Shown here: positions 1-8,013 of the stretch, piece by piece
How the letters are laid out: the number at the start of each line of letters is the position of its first letter
How positions within the stretch are numbered: the first letter of the stretch is position 1
Assembly: GCF_013112245.1 (NCBI RefSeq)
Contig: NZ_WVRN01000001.1
Span: 686,501-750,500, forward strand
Direction of reading: 5' to 3'
DNA: 64,000 bases
Origin: Ruegeria sp. HKCCD4315
Lineage (GTDB): Bacteria > Pseudomonadota > Alphaproteobacteria > Rhodobacterales > Rhodobacteraceae
The notes under the pieces: generated by a model
Database searches by the model: none
What the model saw: the letters and a program-made list of their open reading frames with translations, nothing else
What the model was told of the DNA's origin: nothing
Position numbers and translations under genes: made by a program

Positions 1-330
1 CATGTCGTCGGGCCGCAACCCGGTCTGGTGGCCATTGCAATCGAAGCTGAACACGATCGTGATGCCAAACAGGCCGAGATCTGCCAGGCAGCGGACAGCG
101 TAGACATGGGCGATGGTGTCGTTGTTGTCACCGATCTGTTCGGCGGAAGCCCGTCGAATCTCAGCCTGAGGGCCTGTGCGCCTCAGGACCGGCGCATTCT
201 TTATGGCGCCAACCTTCCTATGCTGATCAAATTGGCCAAAAGCCGCCACCTGCCTATCGGCGATGCCGTGCGACAGGCGATGGAGGCTGGACGGAAATAC
301 ATAAATGCACAAAATGTGACATTGGAATAA
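1..330 (+). CDS. PTS EIIA component, mannose type (5' truncated by window)
   Basis: The reading frame is open from base 1 (HVVGPQPGLVAI...), so the true start lies before the window; the GTG at 28 is internal. The middle and C-terminal part of a mannose-family EIIA is visible, including the DLFGGSPSN loop typical of the fold. The phosphorylated His near residue 10 is outside the window. HPr follows 16 bases later. In alphaproteobacteria this pair is part of an incomplete, regulatory PTS, normally downstream of hprK and a two-component system, without sugar permeases. It relays phosphate from EI/HPr for regulation rather than sugar uptake. The role is inferred from family and neighbour. Confidence 0.9.
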   Translation, partial: HVVGPQPGLVAIAIEAEHDRDAKQAEICQAADSVDMGDGVVVVTDLFGGSPSNLSLRACAPQDRRILYGANLPMLIKLAKSRHLPIGDAVRQAMEAGRKYINAQNVTLE

Positions 331-346
331 GACCGGATTGACGACT

Positions 347-616
347 ATGACCAACCGAAGCCTTAAAATTATCAATGAAAAGGGCCTGCATGCCCGCGCC
401 TCGGCAAAGCTGGTCGAGGTCGTAGAAGGGTTCGATGCTCGCGCCGAGGTGTCAAAAGACGGACTTTCTGCCTCAGGCGACAGTATTATGGGTCTTTTGA
501 TGTTGGCAGCTTCGCGCGGAACAACTATTGACGTCGAGACGTCGGGGCCGGATGCTGAGGCATTGGCGGAAGCTCTGGAAGCGCTTGTGAATGACAAGTT
601 CGGAGAGGGGTTCTAA
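347..616 (+). CDS. HPr phosphocarrier protein
   Basis: 89-residue HPr. Starting at ATG 347 places the phospho-acceptor histidine exactly at residue 15 (GLHARASAK, with Arg17) and the regulatory serine at residue 46 (GDSIMGLL), the canonical HPr numbering. This is why I prefer it to the TTG at 338. Both the EI-dependent His15 site and the HPr-kinase Ser46 site are intact, so control by an HprK kinase/phosphorylase encoded upstream of the window is expected. It is cytosolic and lies directly behind EIIA in the same transcript. No EIIB or EIIC gene is seen here, consistent with a regulatory PTS. Confidence 0.94.
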   Translation: MTNRSLKIINEKGLHARASAKLVEVVEGFDARAEVSKDGLSASGDSIMGLLMLAASRGTTIDVETSGPDAEALAEALEALVNDKFGEGF

Positions 617-654
617 TCCGCCCCGCCGGGACATGAAAACGGGAAGACCAGGAA

Positions 655-1554
655 TTGGCGGAAACGACGCACGAAACCAAGACAAGCCCTGTGGTGGATG
701 GGACCGCGGATGAGGGCGAAATCTACGACCGTAGAACCCTGACCTATGCGAACTCGTTTGACGATGCCTGGACTTCGACCGCCATTCGGGCCATCGAATG
801 GTGCACTGGCAAGCTGACCATCCTGCGCATGGTCAACAAATTCGAAAAAAAGAACGAATACTATCGCGGCCAGCGGTTCTGGGGCGGTGCCCTTACGACT
901 ATGGGAATCGACCTGACCACACCTCAGGAACAGATTGCCCGGATTCCCAAAACCGGTCCCGTCGTTGTGGTTGCCAACCATCCGCACGGTATGGTCGATG
1001 GTATGATCCTGGCCGAGCTGATTGGACGGGTCCGCAGCGATTACCGCATTCTAACCCGCTCAGTTCTAACCGGGCTGGATGAGGCCGCGACATCCTTCAT
1101 GATCCCGGTGCCTTTCCCGCACGACCCCGAGGCGCAAGCCAAGATGCTGGAGATGCGCGGCAAGGCCATGGAGCACCTGAAGAATGGCGGTGTAGTGGCC
1201 TTGTTCCCGTCAGGCGTGGTGATGTCATCGGATGACTGGTTTGGTCCAGCTATCGAGCGGGAATGGAACGTTTTCACCGCCAAAATGATCCGTCGCTCGG
1301 GCGCGCAAGTGTTGCCGATTTTCTTTCCGGGCAGCAACTCGCGCTGGTACCAGATTGCCAATAAACTGTCGCCGATCCTGCGCCAGGGTTTGCTGCTGCA
1401 TGAAATCGTCCGATCCTGCAACAAACCGCAATCGCCGGTTATCGGCGAGCCGATCGGTGATGAAGACATGGAACTGCTCGAGCGCGACCCACGCGGCTTC
1501 ATGGCATGGCTACGGGATCGCACAATGTCCTTGGGCCAGTCAAACAAAGCCTGA
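655..1554 (+). CDS. Lysophospholipid/diacylglycerol acyltransferase-like protein
   Basis: 299-residue LPLAT-superfamily protein. The catalytic block reads NHPHGMVDG at residues 108-116. This is the HPHG form seen in MGAT/DGAT2-like enzymes rather than the strict NHX4D of PlsC. A second acyltransferase block, LFPSGVV, lies near residues 183-189. There is no strong transmembrane helix, so it is probably membrane-associated. The expected reaction is acyl transfer to a lysophospholipid or glycerolipid; the acceptor is unknown. The TTG start at 655 is a choice: GGGA at 641-644 is a possible ribosome site, and GTG codons at 691 and 694 are alternatives. The gene follows HPr by 38 bases and probably shares its transcript. 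Confidence 0.82.
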   Translation: MAETTHETKTSPVVDGTADEGEIYDRRTLTYANSFDDAWTSTAIRAIEWCTGKLTILRMVNKFEKKNEYYRGQRFWGGALTTMGIDLTTPQEQIARIPKTGPVVVVANHPHGMVDGMILAELIGRVRSDYRILTRSVLTGLDEAATSFMIPVPFPHDPEAQAKMLEMRGKAMEHLKNGGVVALFPSGVVMSSDDWFGPAIEREWNVFTAKMIRRSGAQVLPIFFPGSNSRWYQIANKLSPILRQGLLLHEIVRSCNKPQSPVIGEPIGDEDMELLERDPRGFMAWLRDRTMSLGQSNKA

Positions 1555-1580
1555 TCCGCGTCTTCATCTGGCCAAAAGTA

Positions 1581-1628
1581 CCTCGGGGGTGAGCCCGGAT
1601 GAAATCCGGGCGAGGGGGCTGGCCCCCT
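1581..1628. repeat. REP-like palindromic element / bidirectional terminator
   Basis: Two hairpins sit back to back in the convergent gap between the acyltransferase and hbd. Arms 1593-1600 and 1604-1611 (GCCCGGAT / ATCCGGGC) are perfect with a 3-base loop. GGGGGC at 1614-1619 pairs with GCCCCC at 1622-1627. The preceding CCTCGGGGG block resembles an intergenic palindrome that I recall as frequent in roseobacter genomes. It probably ends transcription on both sides. Copy number cannot be judged from one window. Confidence 0.5.
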
Positions 1629-1629
1629 T

Positions 1630-2505
1630 TCAACGTGTTGGTACCGGAACCTCTCCGCGATAGTCATAGAACCCGCGCTCGGTCTTGCGGCCCAGCCAGC
1701 CAGCCTCGACATATTTCGTCAACAGCGGGCAGGGGCGGTATTTGGTGTCTGCCAGACCGTCGTGCAAGACGTTCATGATCGCCAGGCAGGTATCCAGCCC
1801 GATAAAGTCCGCCAGTTCCAGCGGCCCCATCGGATGATTCGCGCCCAGCTTCATCGACTGGTCGATGGATTGAACGCTGCCGACGCCTTCATACAGGGTA
1901 TAAACGGCTTCGTTGATCATCGGCATCAAGATCCGGTTAACGATAAAGGCCGGGAAATCTTCGGCGCTTGCGGCGGTTTTACCAAGGCGATCGACCACTG
2001 CCTTGCAAGCGCTGAATGTCTCTTCGTCCGTGGCGATGCCCCGGATCAGTTCCACCAGCTGCATGACCGGCACCGGGTTCATGAAGTGAAAGCCCATAAA
2101 CCGCTCTGGCCGGTCGGTGCGGCTGGCCAGGCGCGTAATCGAGATGGATGACGTATTCGACGTCAAGATTGTATGCGGCAGCAGATGCGGCTGCAGGTCC
2201 TCAAAGATAGCCTGCTTGATCGTCTCCCGCTCGGTTGCGGCTTCGATGACCAGATCGGTTTGACCAAGACGGGGCAGTTCCAACGTTGTCGTAATACGTG
2301 TCAGTGCACCCTGCATATCGTCGTCGCTGATCTTGCCGCGAGAAGCCTGACGCGCCAAGTTGCCTTCGATAACAGACACAGCATTAGTCAGCGCGTCCTG
2401 GCTGACATCGTTCAGCAAGACCTCGTATCCCGCCAAGGCCAGGACATGGGCAATCCCATTTCCCATCTGACCCGCGCCAATAACTCCGACCGATTTGATT
2501 TCCAT
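1630..2505 (-). CDS. 3-hydroxybutyryl-CoA dehydrogenase
   Basis: 291 residues, the usual length for the single-domain enzyme. The NAD-binding motif GAGQMG is at residues 10-15. The catalytic dyad is visible as His140 (GFHFMNPVP) with Glu152 (LVELI). The C-terminal dimerisation domain carries PMGPLELADFIGLDT. It oxidises (S)-3-hydroxyacyl-CoA to acetoacetyl-CoA, or runs in reverse, in short-chain fatty-acid or polyhydroxybutyrate metabolism in the cytosol. It points the same way as etfBA but is separated from them by a plus-strand gene, so it is probably its own transcript. Electron-transfer flavoprotein genes nearby fit a beta-oxidation role. Confidence 0.95.
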   Translation of the reverse strand: MEIKSVGVIGAGQMGNGIAHVLALAGYEVLLNDVSQDALTNAVSVIEGNLARQASRGKISDDDMQGALTRITTTLELPRLGQTDLVIEAATERETIKQAIFEDLQPHLLPHTILTSNTSSISITRLASRTDRPERFMGFHFMNPVPVMQLVELIRGIATDEETFSACKAVVDRLGKTAASAEDFPAFIVNRILMPMINEAVYTLYEGVGSVQSIDQSMKLGANHPMGPLELADFIGLDTCLAIMNVLHDGLADTKYRPCPLLTKYVEAGWLGRKTERGFYDYRGEVPVPTR

Positions 2506-2669
2506 GTCCAGCTGCCTCTGCCCTGAAGGTTATCGCGACAGTATCGGCAGAGCGGGGCAGGCGGCAAGGGGATCGAACCTGTCAATTTTGCTTCAAATGC
2601 GCGCATTAGGAATTTCTCAACATCTGCGGCCGCAAGATGGCAACCGGGTGAGAAAATGGGGGGCTTGAT

Positions 2670-3473
2670 ATGAGCTTTCATCAATCTGGCGGTGGTGGAG
2701 ACGCCGCCTGTCAATACATGGGGTCCAAACTGTGGTTTCGAGGCCCGCCGGGCGATCTGAGCAAGCCCTATGTGGCCTGTCTGGGCGGAGAGGAGACCTT
2801 TGGCCGGTTTGTTGAGAATCCGTTTCCAGTTGAGCTTGGCCAGCGTTTAAAGCTGCCCTGCATCAATTTCGGCAGCCTATTTTGTGGTTTTGAGGCCATG
2901 CTGGGTGACCCGGTGCTTTCGGAACTGGTGAATGCGTCGGAATTTTGCGTATTGCAGGTCCCCGATCTGCCGTACCAGTCGAACCGATTCTACCGGGTGC
3001 ATCCGCGCCGCAATGATCGTTTCGTGGAACCTACGCTCGATCTGGTACAGTTATATCCAGAGGTCGATTTCACGGAAATCCACTTCGTGCGGCATCTGTT
3101 GGATCGGCTGCGCGCCGAACAGGGCGCCCGTTTCGAAATTGTCGTGCAAGAGCTGCAAGAAGCTTGGTTGCGCGCTTGTTCAAAGCTGGTTCGCCGCATA
3201 GAGCCGCCAGTCATACTGCTTTGGCTTCATGTGCAAAGGCAGGCCGGTCTGCATAGCGATCCTGTCTTGCCGGATGCCGCGATGATCGAACGGCTTCGAC
3301 CCTTCTGTAGCGGCGTCGTTGAATGTTCGGTTTGCGTGACGGCAGTGTCAGACACGTTAGAGGATGTGTTGTTTGGGACGTTGCAGCAGCCGATGGCCGA
3401 GCATGTCATTGGCCCGTCCGCGCACAGAGAGATTGCCGGGAAACTATTGCCTGTTTTGCGGGACTTGAACTGA
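2670..3473 (+). CDS. DUF6473-like protein of unknown function
   Basis: 267 residues, cytosolic by composition, with no signal peptide or membrane helix. The N-terminus ([20 protein letters not shown]) and the [14 protein letters not shown] block with a following [12 protein letters not shown] segment match my recollection of the DUF6473 family, which is largely restricted to Rhodobacteraceae. These proteins look SGNH/sulfotransferase-like at the fold level, but I know of no characterised activity. It lies alone between hbd and etfA, reading against both. Its stop codon runs directly into a terminator hairpin. The family call is from memory of motifs, not a search. Confidence 0.68.
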   Translation: MSFHQSGGGGDAACQYMGSKLWFRGPPGDLSKPYVACLGGEETFGRFVENPFPVELGQRLKLPCINFGSLFCGFEAMLGDPVLSELVNASEFCVLQVPDLPYQSNRFYRVHPRRNDRFVEPTLDLVQLYPEVDFTEIHFVRHLLDRLRAEQGARFEIVVQELQEAWLRACSKLVRRIEPPVILLWLHVQRQAGLHSDPVLPDAAMIERLRPFCSGVVECSVCVTAVSDTLEDVLFGTLQQPMAEHVIGPSAHREIAGKLLPVLRDLN

Positions 3474-3475
3474 AA

Positions 3476-3499
3476 AAGGCCCGCGTATTGGCGGGCCTT
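3476..3499. terminator. Bidirectional intrinsic terminator
   Basis: Perfect 9-bp stem AAGGCCCGC / GCGGGCCTT with a 6-base loop (3485-3490). On the minus strand it is followed by a T run (the A run at 3473-3477), so it should end the etfBA transcript. It also sits immediately after the stop of the plus-strand gene. Confidence 0.85.
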
Positions 3500-3528
3500 C
3501 AAAGATGTGTCGACGAAAAACTTTGGCT

Positions 3529-4458
3529 TTAGCCGAGTTTCTCTGTCAGTTCCGGGACGGCCTGGAAAAGGTCTGCGACCAGTCCGAAGTCGGCGACCTG
3601 GAAGATCGGGGCTTCTTCGTCCTTGTTGATCGCAACGATGACCTTCGAGTCTTTCATACCAGCAAGGTGCTGGATCGCGCCCGAGATGCCGACAGCGACA
3701 TACAGATCGGGGGCAACAACCTTACCGGTCTGACCCACCTGCCAGTCGTTCGGGGCATAGCCCGAGTCCACAGCCGCGCGCGAGGCGCCAACTGCCGCGC
3801 CCAGCTTGTCGGCCAGGGTTTCGATCAGTTTGAAGTCCTCTTCCGAGCCGACGCCACGGCCGCCCGAGACAACAACACCTGCCGAGGTCAATTCAGGACG
3901 ATCGCTCTCGGCAACCTTGTCCTCGACCCACGACGACAGACCTTCGGAGGCCGGGACCGAGATGGTTTCGACCGGGGCCGAGCCGCCTTCGCCCGCTGCA
4001 TCAAAGCTGGCGGTCCGCAGGGTGACAACCTTCTTAGCGTCGGAGGATTTCACGGTCTGGATCGCGTTGCCCGCATAGATCGGACGCTCGAAGGTCGAGC
4101 CGTCAACTACGCCGGACGCATCCGAGATCACCATCACGTCCAGCAGCGCAGCAACGCGCGGCATCACATTCTTGGCGTCGGTGGTCGCAGGGGCAACGAT
4201 GTGCTCGTATCCATCAGCCAGCGACACGATCAGCGCCGCAGTCGATTCCGCCAGGCGGTGACCCAGCGAGGCATCTTCGGCGACCAGAACCTTCGACACA
4301 CCGTCGATCTTGGCGGCGGCCTCACCAGCAGCGGCGGCGGAACCGCCTGCGGCCAGAACGGTCACATCGCCCAGAGCTTTCGCAGCGTTGACGGCCTTGG
4401 CGGTGGCGTCCATCGACAGCTCACCATTGTTAACTTCAGCCAGCAGAAGTACAGCCAT
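3529..4458 (-). CDS. etfA: Electron transfer flavoprotein, alpha subunit
   Basis: 309 residues, typical length. The C-terminal FAD domain is complete: [47 protein letters not shown] and the final VADLF...L segment. With EtfB it forms the soluble heterodimer that takes electrons from acyl-CoA, dimethylglycine and related dehydrogenases and passes them to ETF-ubiquinone oxidoreductase. The start codon overlaps the etfB stop by one base (TAATG), so translation is coupled. The dimethylglycine-dehydrogenase-like protein at 46788-49190 is the kind of enzyme that could donate to ETF. Confidence 0.97.
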   Translation of the reverse strand: MAVLLLAEVNNGELSMDATAKAVNAAKALGDVTVLAAGGSAAAAGEAAAKIDGVSKVLVAEDASLGHRLAESTAALIVSLADGYEHIVAPATTDAKNVMPRVAALLDVMVISDASGVVDGSTFERPIYAGNAIQTVKSSDAKKVVTLRTASFDAAGEGGSAPVETISVPASEGLSSWVEDKVAESDRPELTSAGVVVSGGRGVGSEEDFKLIETLADKLGAAVGASRAAVDSGYAPNDWQVGQTGKVVAPDLYVAVGISGAIQHLAGMKDSKVIVAINKDEEAPIFQVADFGLVADLFQAVPELTEKLG

Positions 4459-5216
4459 TACACAGCCCCCGCTTCTTTGAGTTTCTCGACCAGCTCGTCG
4501 ACCGAGCCCACGACGATACCAGCGGCACGTGCCGGCGGCTCGTCAGTTTTGACAATCTCCAGACGCGGGGTGACGTCGACGCCGTAATCGGCGGCGGTTT
4601 TTTCATCCAGCGGCTTTTTCTTCGCCTTCATGATGTTCGGCAGCGACGCATAGCGCGGCTCGTTCAGGCGCAGGTCAACGGTTACGATGGTCGGCATCTT
4701 GACGCTGATAGTCTGCAGACCGCCGTCCACTTCACGGGTGATCTTGGCGCTGTCGCCTTCGATGTCCAGCTCGGACGCGAAGGTACCTTGCGACCAGCCC
4801 AGCAGAGCCGACAGCATCTGACCGGTGGCGTTCATGTCGTTGTCGATCGCCTGCTTGCCCGCCAGAACGATGCCCGGCTGCTCTTCCTCGACCACTTTGG
4901 CCAGGATCTTGGCAACGGCCAGCGGTTCGATGTCGGTGTGCACGTCATCGGCAGCCACAACCAGGATCGCGCGGTCTGCGCCCATCGCCAGCGCGGTGCG
5001 CAGCGTTTCCTGTGCTTGCTTGACGCCGATCGAAACGGCAACAACTTCGTCGGCTTTGCCCGCTTCTTTCAGACGAATTGCTTCTTCGACAGCAATCTCG
5101 TCAAACGGGTTCATCGACATTTTCACATTGGCGAGATCAACACCGCTCCCATCCGCTTTCACGCGGACCTTAACGTTGTAGTCAATCACGCGCTTGACAG
5201 GCACCAGTACCTTCAT
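4458..5216 (-). CDS. etfB: Electron transfer flavoprotein, beta subunit
   Basis: 252 residues. It begins [16 protein letters not shown] and carries the ETF-beta signature region [16 protein letters not shown], followed by GADRAILV and the conserved [23 protein letters not shown] segment that contacts partner dehydrogenases. It binds AMP and holds the EtfA FAD domain. GAGGAG upstream of the ATG gives a good ribosome site. It lies 192 bases downstream of the adenosyltransferase gene on the same strand, a gap long enough for its own promoter. Confidence 0.97.
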   Translation of the reverse strand: MKVLVPVKRVIDYNVKVRVKADGSGVDLANVKMSMNPFDEIAVEEAIRLKEAGKADEVVAVSIGVKQAQETLRTALAMGADRAILVVAADDVHTDIEPLAVAKILAKVVEEEQPGIVLAGKQAIDNDMNATGQMLSALLGWSQGTFASELDIEGDSAKITREVDGGLQTISVKMPTIVTVDLRLNEPRYASLPNIMKAKKKPLDEKTAADYGVDVTPRLEIVKTDEPPARAAGIVVGSVDELVEKLKEAGAV

Positions 5217-5408
5217 TTTTGCGTATGCTCCTCAAAAAAACGGCAAGCCGCTGTGGCGACTCCACCAATGCTCTCGACGGACTAGATAGCGCCTGCGGCA
5301 GTGGCACAACAGAGCAAAATCGTCACGTCATGGCGTTGGGACGTCGCGTTTTGCGGTTTTTTTCGCAGAGGGGCGGGCGCTGCCGCCTGAATCCTCTGCA
5401 ATTCGGGA

Positions 5409-5981
5409 TCAGCGGTTCGCGCCGGGAACCCACAAAACGTCATCTTTGCCGTTGTTATTTGCGCAACGTGCGGCGACAAAGAACCAGTCGCTCAGGCGGT
5501 TGAGGTATTTGACCGCAACGTCGTTGACCGGCTCCATATTCGTCAATTCAACTGCCAGCCGTTCTGCGCGGCGCGACACGGTACGGCACACGTGCAAATG
5601 TGCAGCCAGACGCGATCCGCCTGGCAGGATGAAGCTGCGCAGCGGTTCAAGATTTTCGTTCATTACATCGATTTCGGCTTCGAGCCGATCGATCTGAGAT
5701 GGCACAATACGCAGAGGCGGGTAGTCGGCCTCGGCGTCCTTATCCATGTCCGGGCGGCAGAAATCTGCACCCAGGTCGAACAGGTCATTCTGAATGCGCG
5801 ATAGTGCTGCATCCGTTTCGCCCTCAGCCTCGCTTCTGGCTACACCGACAAAGGCGTTCAATTCGTCTACCGTGCCATATGCGGCAACGCGGCCTGCGTA
5901 TTTGGCAACGCGCTCGCCATTGCCCAGAGCCGTTTTGCCGTCGTCGCCCGTGCGAGTGTAAATCTTGTTGAGAACGACCAT
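5409..5981 (-). CDS. Cob(I)alamin adenosyltransferase, PduO type
   Basis: 190 residues. The N-terminal ATP-binding motif TRTGDDGKT, the central CRTVSRRAERLAVEL helix and the YLNRLSDWFF motif near the C-terminus are the three family signatures of the PduO-type trimeric enzyme. It transfers the 5'-deoxyadenosyl group of ATP to cob(I)alamin, supplying adenosylcobalamin. The start abuts the HIG1-domain gene upstream (5982), so the two are co-transcribed. The HIG1 - adenosyltransferase - etfBA order is a familiar Rhodobacteraceae arrangement. Confidence 0.94.
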   Translation of the reverse strand: MVVLNKIYTRTGDDGKTALGNGERVAKYAGRVAAYGTVDELNAFVGVARSEAEGETDAALSRIQNDLFDLGADFCRPDMDKDAEADYPPLRIVPSQIDRLEAEIDVMNENLEPLRSFILPGGSRLAAHLHVCRTVSRRAERLAVELTNMEPVNDVAVKYLNRLSDWFFVAARCANNNGKDDVLWVPGANR

Positions 5982-6185
5982 TTATTGCACCCCTTGTCCG
6001 CGCAGATAGACGAATAGAACGATCAGCACCACGGCAATGAACTGAAAGAGGATACGCAGCCGCATCATCTTGTTGCTTTTCTTTGCGGCTTCCATGCCGC
6101 TTTTGCCGAAATTCGCAATGCCCAAGGTCAGCACAACGACAACCGCCGCCATAGCCAAAAGCAGTACGACCATCAAAAGGTCCAT
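5982..6185 (-). CDS. HIG1-domain twin-transmembrane protein
   Basis: 67 residues with two hydrophobic helices (about residues 5-24 and 46-63) joined by a short basic loop (KKSNKMMRLRI). This is the pattern of bacterial HIG1 / twin-transmembrane proteins. Mitochondrial members stabilise respiratory supercomplexes; the bacterial role is less clear. It is an inner-membrane protein. It is the first gene of the short operon with the adenosyltransferase, whose start follows its stop without a gap. Confidence 0.82.
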   Translation of the reverse strand: MDLLMVVLLLAMAAVVVVLTLGIANFGKSGMEAAKKSNKMMRLRILFQFIAVVLIVLFVYLRGQGVQ

Positions 6186-6262
6186 TTTAAGTCACCGTCC
6201 GGTTTTTTCGATTATGACCCATCTAGCGTTGAGAGGTCAAAAAGCGAACGGGAAATTTCACC

Positions 6263-7090
6263 TCAGATATCTGAGAGGATCCGGTCAGTGGCTTTTGTGG
6301 GCAAAATCCGCCGCAGAACTCCGGCCACATATGTGGGCGTCGTCACGTAATAACGCGGTTTGGGGCGTCGCGCTTCGACCGCGTGGGCCAGTTTGTTTGT
6401 CACAGCAGAGGCCGGTAGCTCGAACTTGTCGGGCCCGCTGCTTTCATAAAGACGTTTCAGCAAAGAGGCTTCGTACTTTGACCGCAGAGCCGAGTTTTCC
6501 CAGTCGATGTACTTTTCGAACATCGGAATCGCCTTTTCCCGCAGCTTCGACGTAATGGGTCCGGGCTCGATCAGAACCACATGGATGTCGGTGTCGCGCA
6601 ATTCCAGCCGCATCGTATCGGTCAGACCCTCGATGGCATATTTAGTTGCAACATAAGCGCCTCTCCAGGGAAAGGCGACAAGGCCCAAAACCGAAGAGCA
6701 TTGAACAATTCGGCCGTGACCTTGTTCCCGCATAACGGGAATTACTTGGCGCGTCAGCTCATGCCATCCGAAGACATTGGTTTCGAAGATATGGCGCAAT
6801 CCATCGGTCGGCACGTCTTCGACTGCCCCGGGCAGGCCGTGGGCACCGTTGTTGAACAGCGCATCCAGAGTACCACCCGTCTCCTCAAGTATGGATGACA
6901 CACCTGATGTTATGCTCTGGTGGTCGGTATAGTCGATTCTCGGACTTTCAAAGCCTTGTGCGCGCAAACGATCACAATCGCGCTGCTGGCGACAAGATGC
7001 GAAGACACGCCATCCACGTGCACGCATTCCGTGTGCCGCATCCAGGCCGATGCCCGAAGAGCATCCCGTAATTAGAATCGATTTCTGCAT
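6263..7090 (-). CDS. Short-chain dehydrogenase/reductase
   Basis: 275-residue classical SDR. Visible motifs are TGCSSGIG at residues 8-15 (cofactor site), NNGAH at 80-84, Ser132/133, and the catalytic YVATK with Tyr146 and Lys150. After the motif comes EPGPITSKL, and the C-terminal extension with a basic, hydrophobic end suggests membrane association. An acidic residue after strand 2 is not obvious, and SCRQQRD suggests NADP(H). The substrate is unknown; retinol or steroid dehydrogenase-like members look similar. It reads alone between the HIG1 gene and the SH3 protein gene. Confidence 0.88.
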   Translation of the reverse strand: MQKSILITGCSSGIGLDAAHGMRARGWRVFASCRQQRDCDRLRAQGFESPRIDYTDHQSITSGVSSILEETGGTLDALFNNGAHGLPGAVEDVPTDGLRHIFETNVFGWHELTRQVIPVMREQGHGRIVQCSSVLGLVAFPWRGAYVATKYAIEGLTDTMRLELRDTDIHVVLIEPGPITSKLREKAIPMFEKYIDWENSALRSKYEASLLKRLYESSGPDKFELPASAVTNKLAHAVEARRPKPRYYVTTPTYVAGVLRRILPTKATDRILSDI

Positions 7091-7159
7091 AAGCCTTCCG
7101 CACCTTTACACCGCCAATAGCTATGGCGGGGTTTGCGGCAGGGCAATGACACTCTGGCG

Positions 7160-7807
7160 TCAGTTTGTTGTTTTCCGGACCAGTGATGCGGAAATCCACC
7201 CAACCTGTTGCCCCGGCAACACGCGCAGGCGCAGCCAGCCGGTGCCCGATTCGCTCAATACCTCGACTTGCTGGCCAAGACCGGCTTTGCCAATGATCGG
7301 ATAGATAGTTCCGGGGCCGTCCCGCAGGTTGACGCGGGTGCCCGAAATCTCGCGGATGTCCTTAGGTGTTTCAACGGTTGAGGACAGGTCCACTGTTGGC
7401 AGTTCGGCATCTGTGGTGACCTGTTCAAGCGAGGCGACGCCTTGTTCCAGCGACGCCAAGGTAAGAGTAACATTCTCGTCGCTAAACAACGATGGGTTTG
7501 CCTTTAGACCCGCAGCCACCTGCGATAGCAGCGCTTTGGTTTCTTCTTCGCCCAGCTCGGCGACAGGTTCGGCAGTCACTTGCACCACCTCGGCAGTCAC
7601 CGGCACGACAGGTTCAGATTTGATGGCCGCTTGTGTGACAAGGTTTTCAACAGGCGCAGGTTCGATCGCCGGCGCAGCCGGTTTTGGTGCAACAGCAACG
7701 CGTTCAGGTTTAGCTTCGCGCACACCGCGCGGTTCAAAGTCCGGACCTCCGCTCATCACGTAAAAGGTCCAGCCGAGAGCGGCAAAAGTAACAAGTATCA
7801 GGCGCAT
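7160..7807 (-). CDS. SH3b-domain envelope protein
   Basis: I start this at ATG 7807 (MRLILVTFAALGW), giving 215 residues. The frame is open further upstream, but the extra residues look non-coding. An N-terminal membrane anchor (residues about 2-19) is followed by a Pro/Ala/Val-rich linker, and then a bacterial SH3 domain near residues 145-212 (TRVNLRDGPGTIYPIIGK ... GWISASLV). Such proteins sit in the periplasm and bind peptidoglycan peptides. Function beyond cell-wall association is unknown. It is divergent from parC across about 200 bases that hold the promoters of both. Confidence 0.82.
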   Translation of the reverse strand: MRLILVTFAALGWTFYVMSGGPDFEPRGVREAKPERVAVAPKPAAPAIEPAPVENLVTQAAIKSEPVVPVTAEVVQVTAEPVAELGEEETKALLSQVAAGLKANPSLFSDENVTLTLASLEQGVASLEQVTTDAELPTVDLSSTVETPKDIREISGTRVNLRDGPGTIYPIIGKAGLGQQVEVLSESGTGWLRLRVLPGQQVGWISASLVRKTTN

Positions 7808-8013
7808 AGTGGCCGTCCCCCAAGGTAATCGTAACAACAATATTAGGCAGCAATTATTCAATTGTTGGAATGGTAGCATAATTGTAACGCCGAGTCGAAA
7901 ATTCGGGGAAAACACACACTTGCCTCCCCCTGTTGCAAAAAGCGCGACTTGTCCCCAGCAAAATACTTGCTGCTTGCTTTACCAAGGCGCGCTTGCGTCG
8001 TATCACATCATAT

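Noticed and set aside
3505..4587. Long plus-strand open frame over etfA
   Set aside because: Antisense shadow of etfA, with low-complexity Arg/Gly/His-rich translation and no plausible domain.
5360..5400. GCAGAGG / CCTCTGC imperfect hairpin with a T run in the etfB leader
   Set aside because: The T run precedes rather than follows the stem in the plus direction, and appears as A on the minus strand, so it is not a terminator for either strand.
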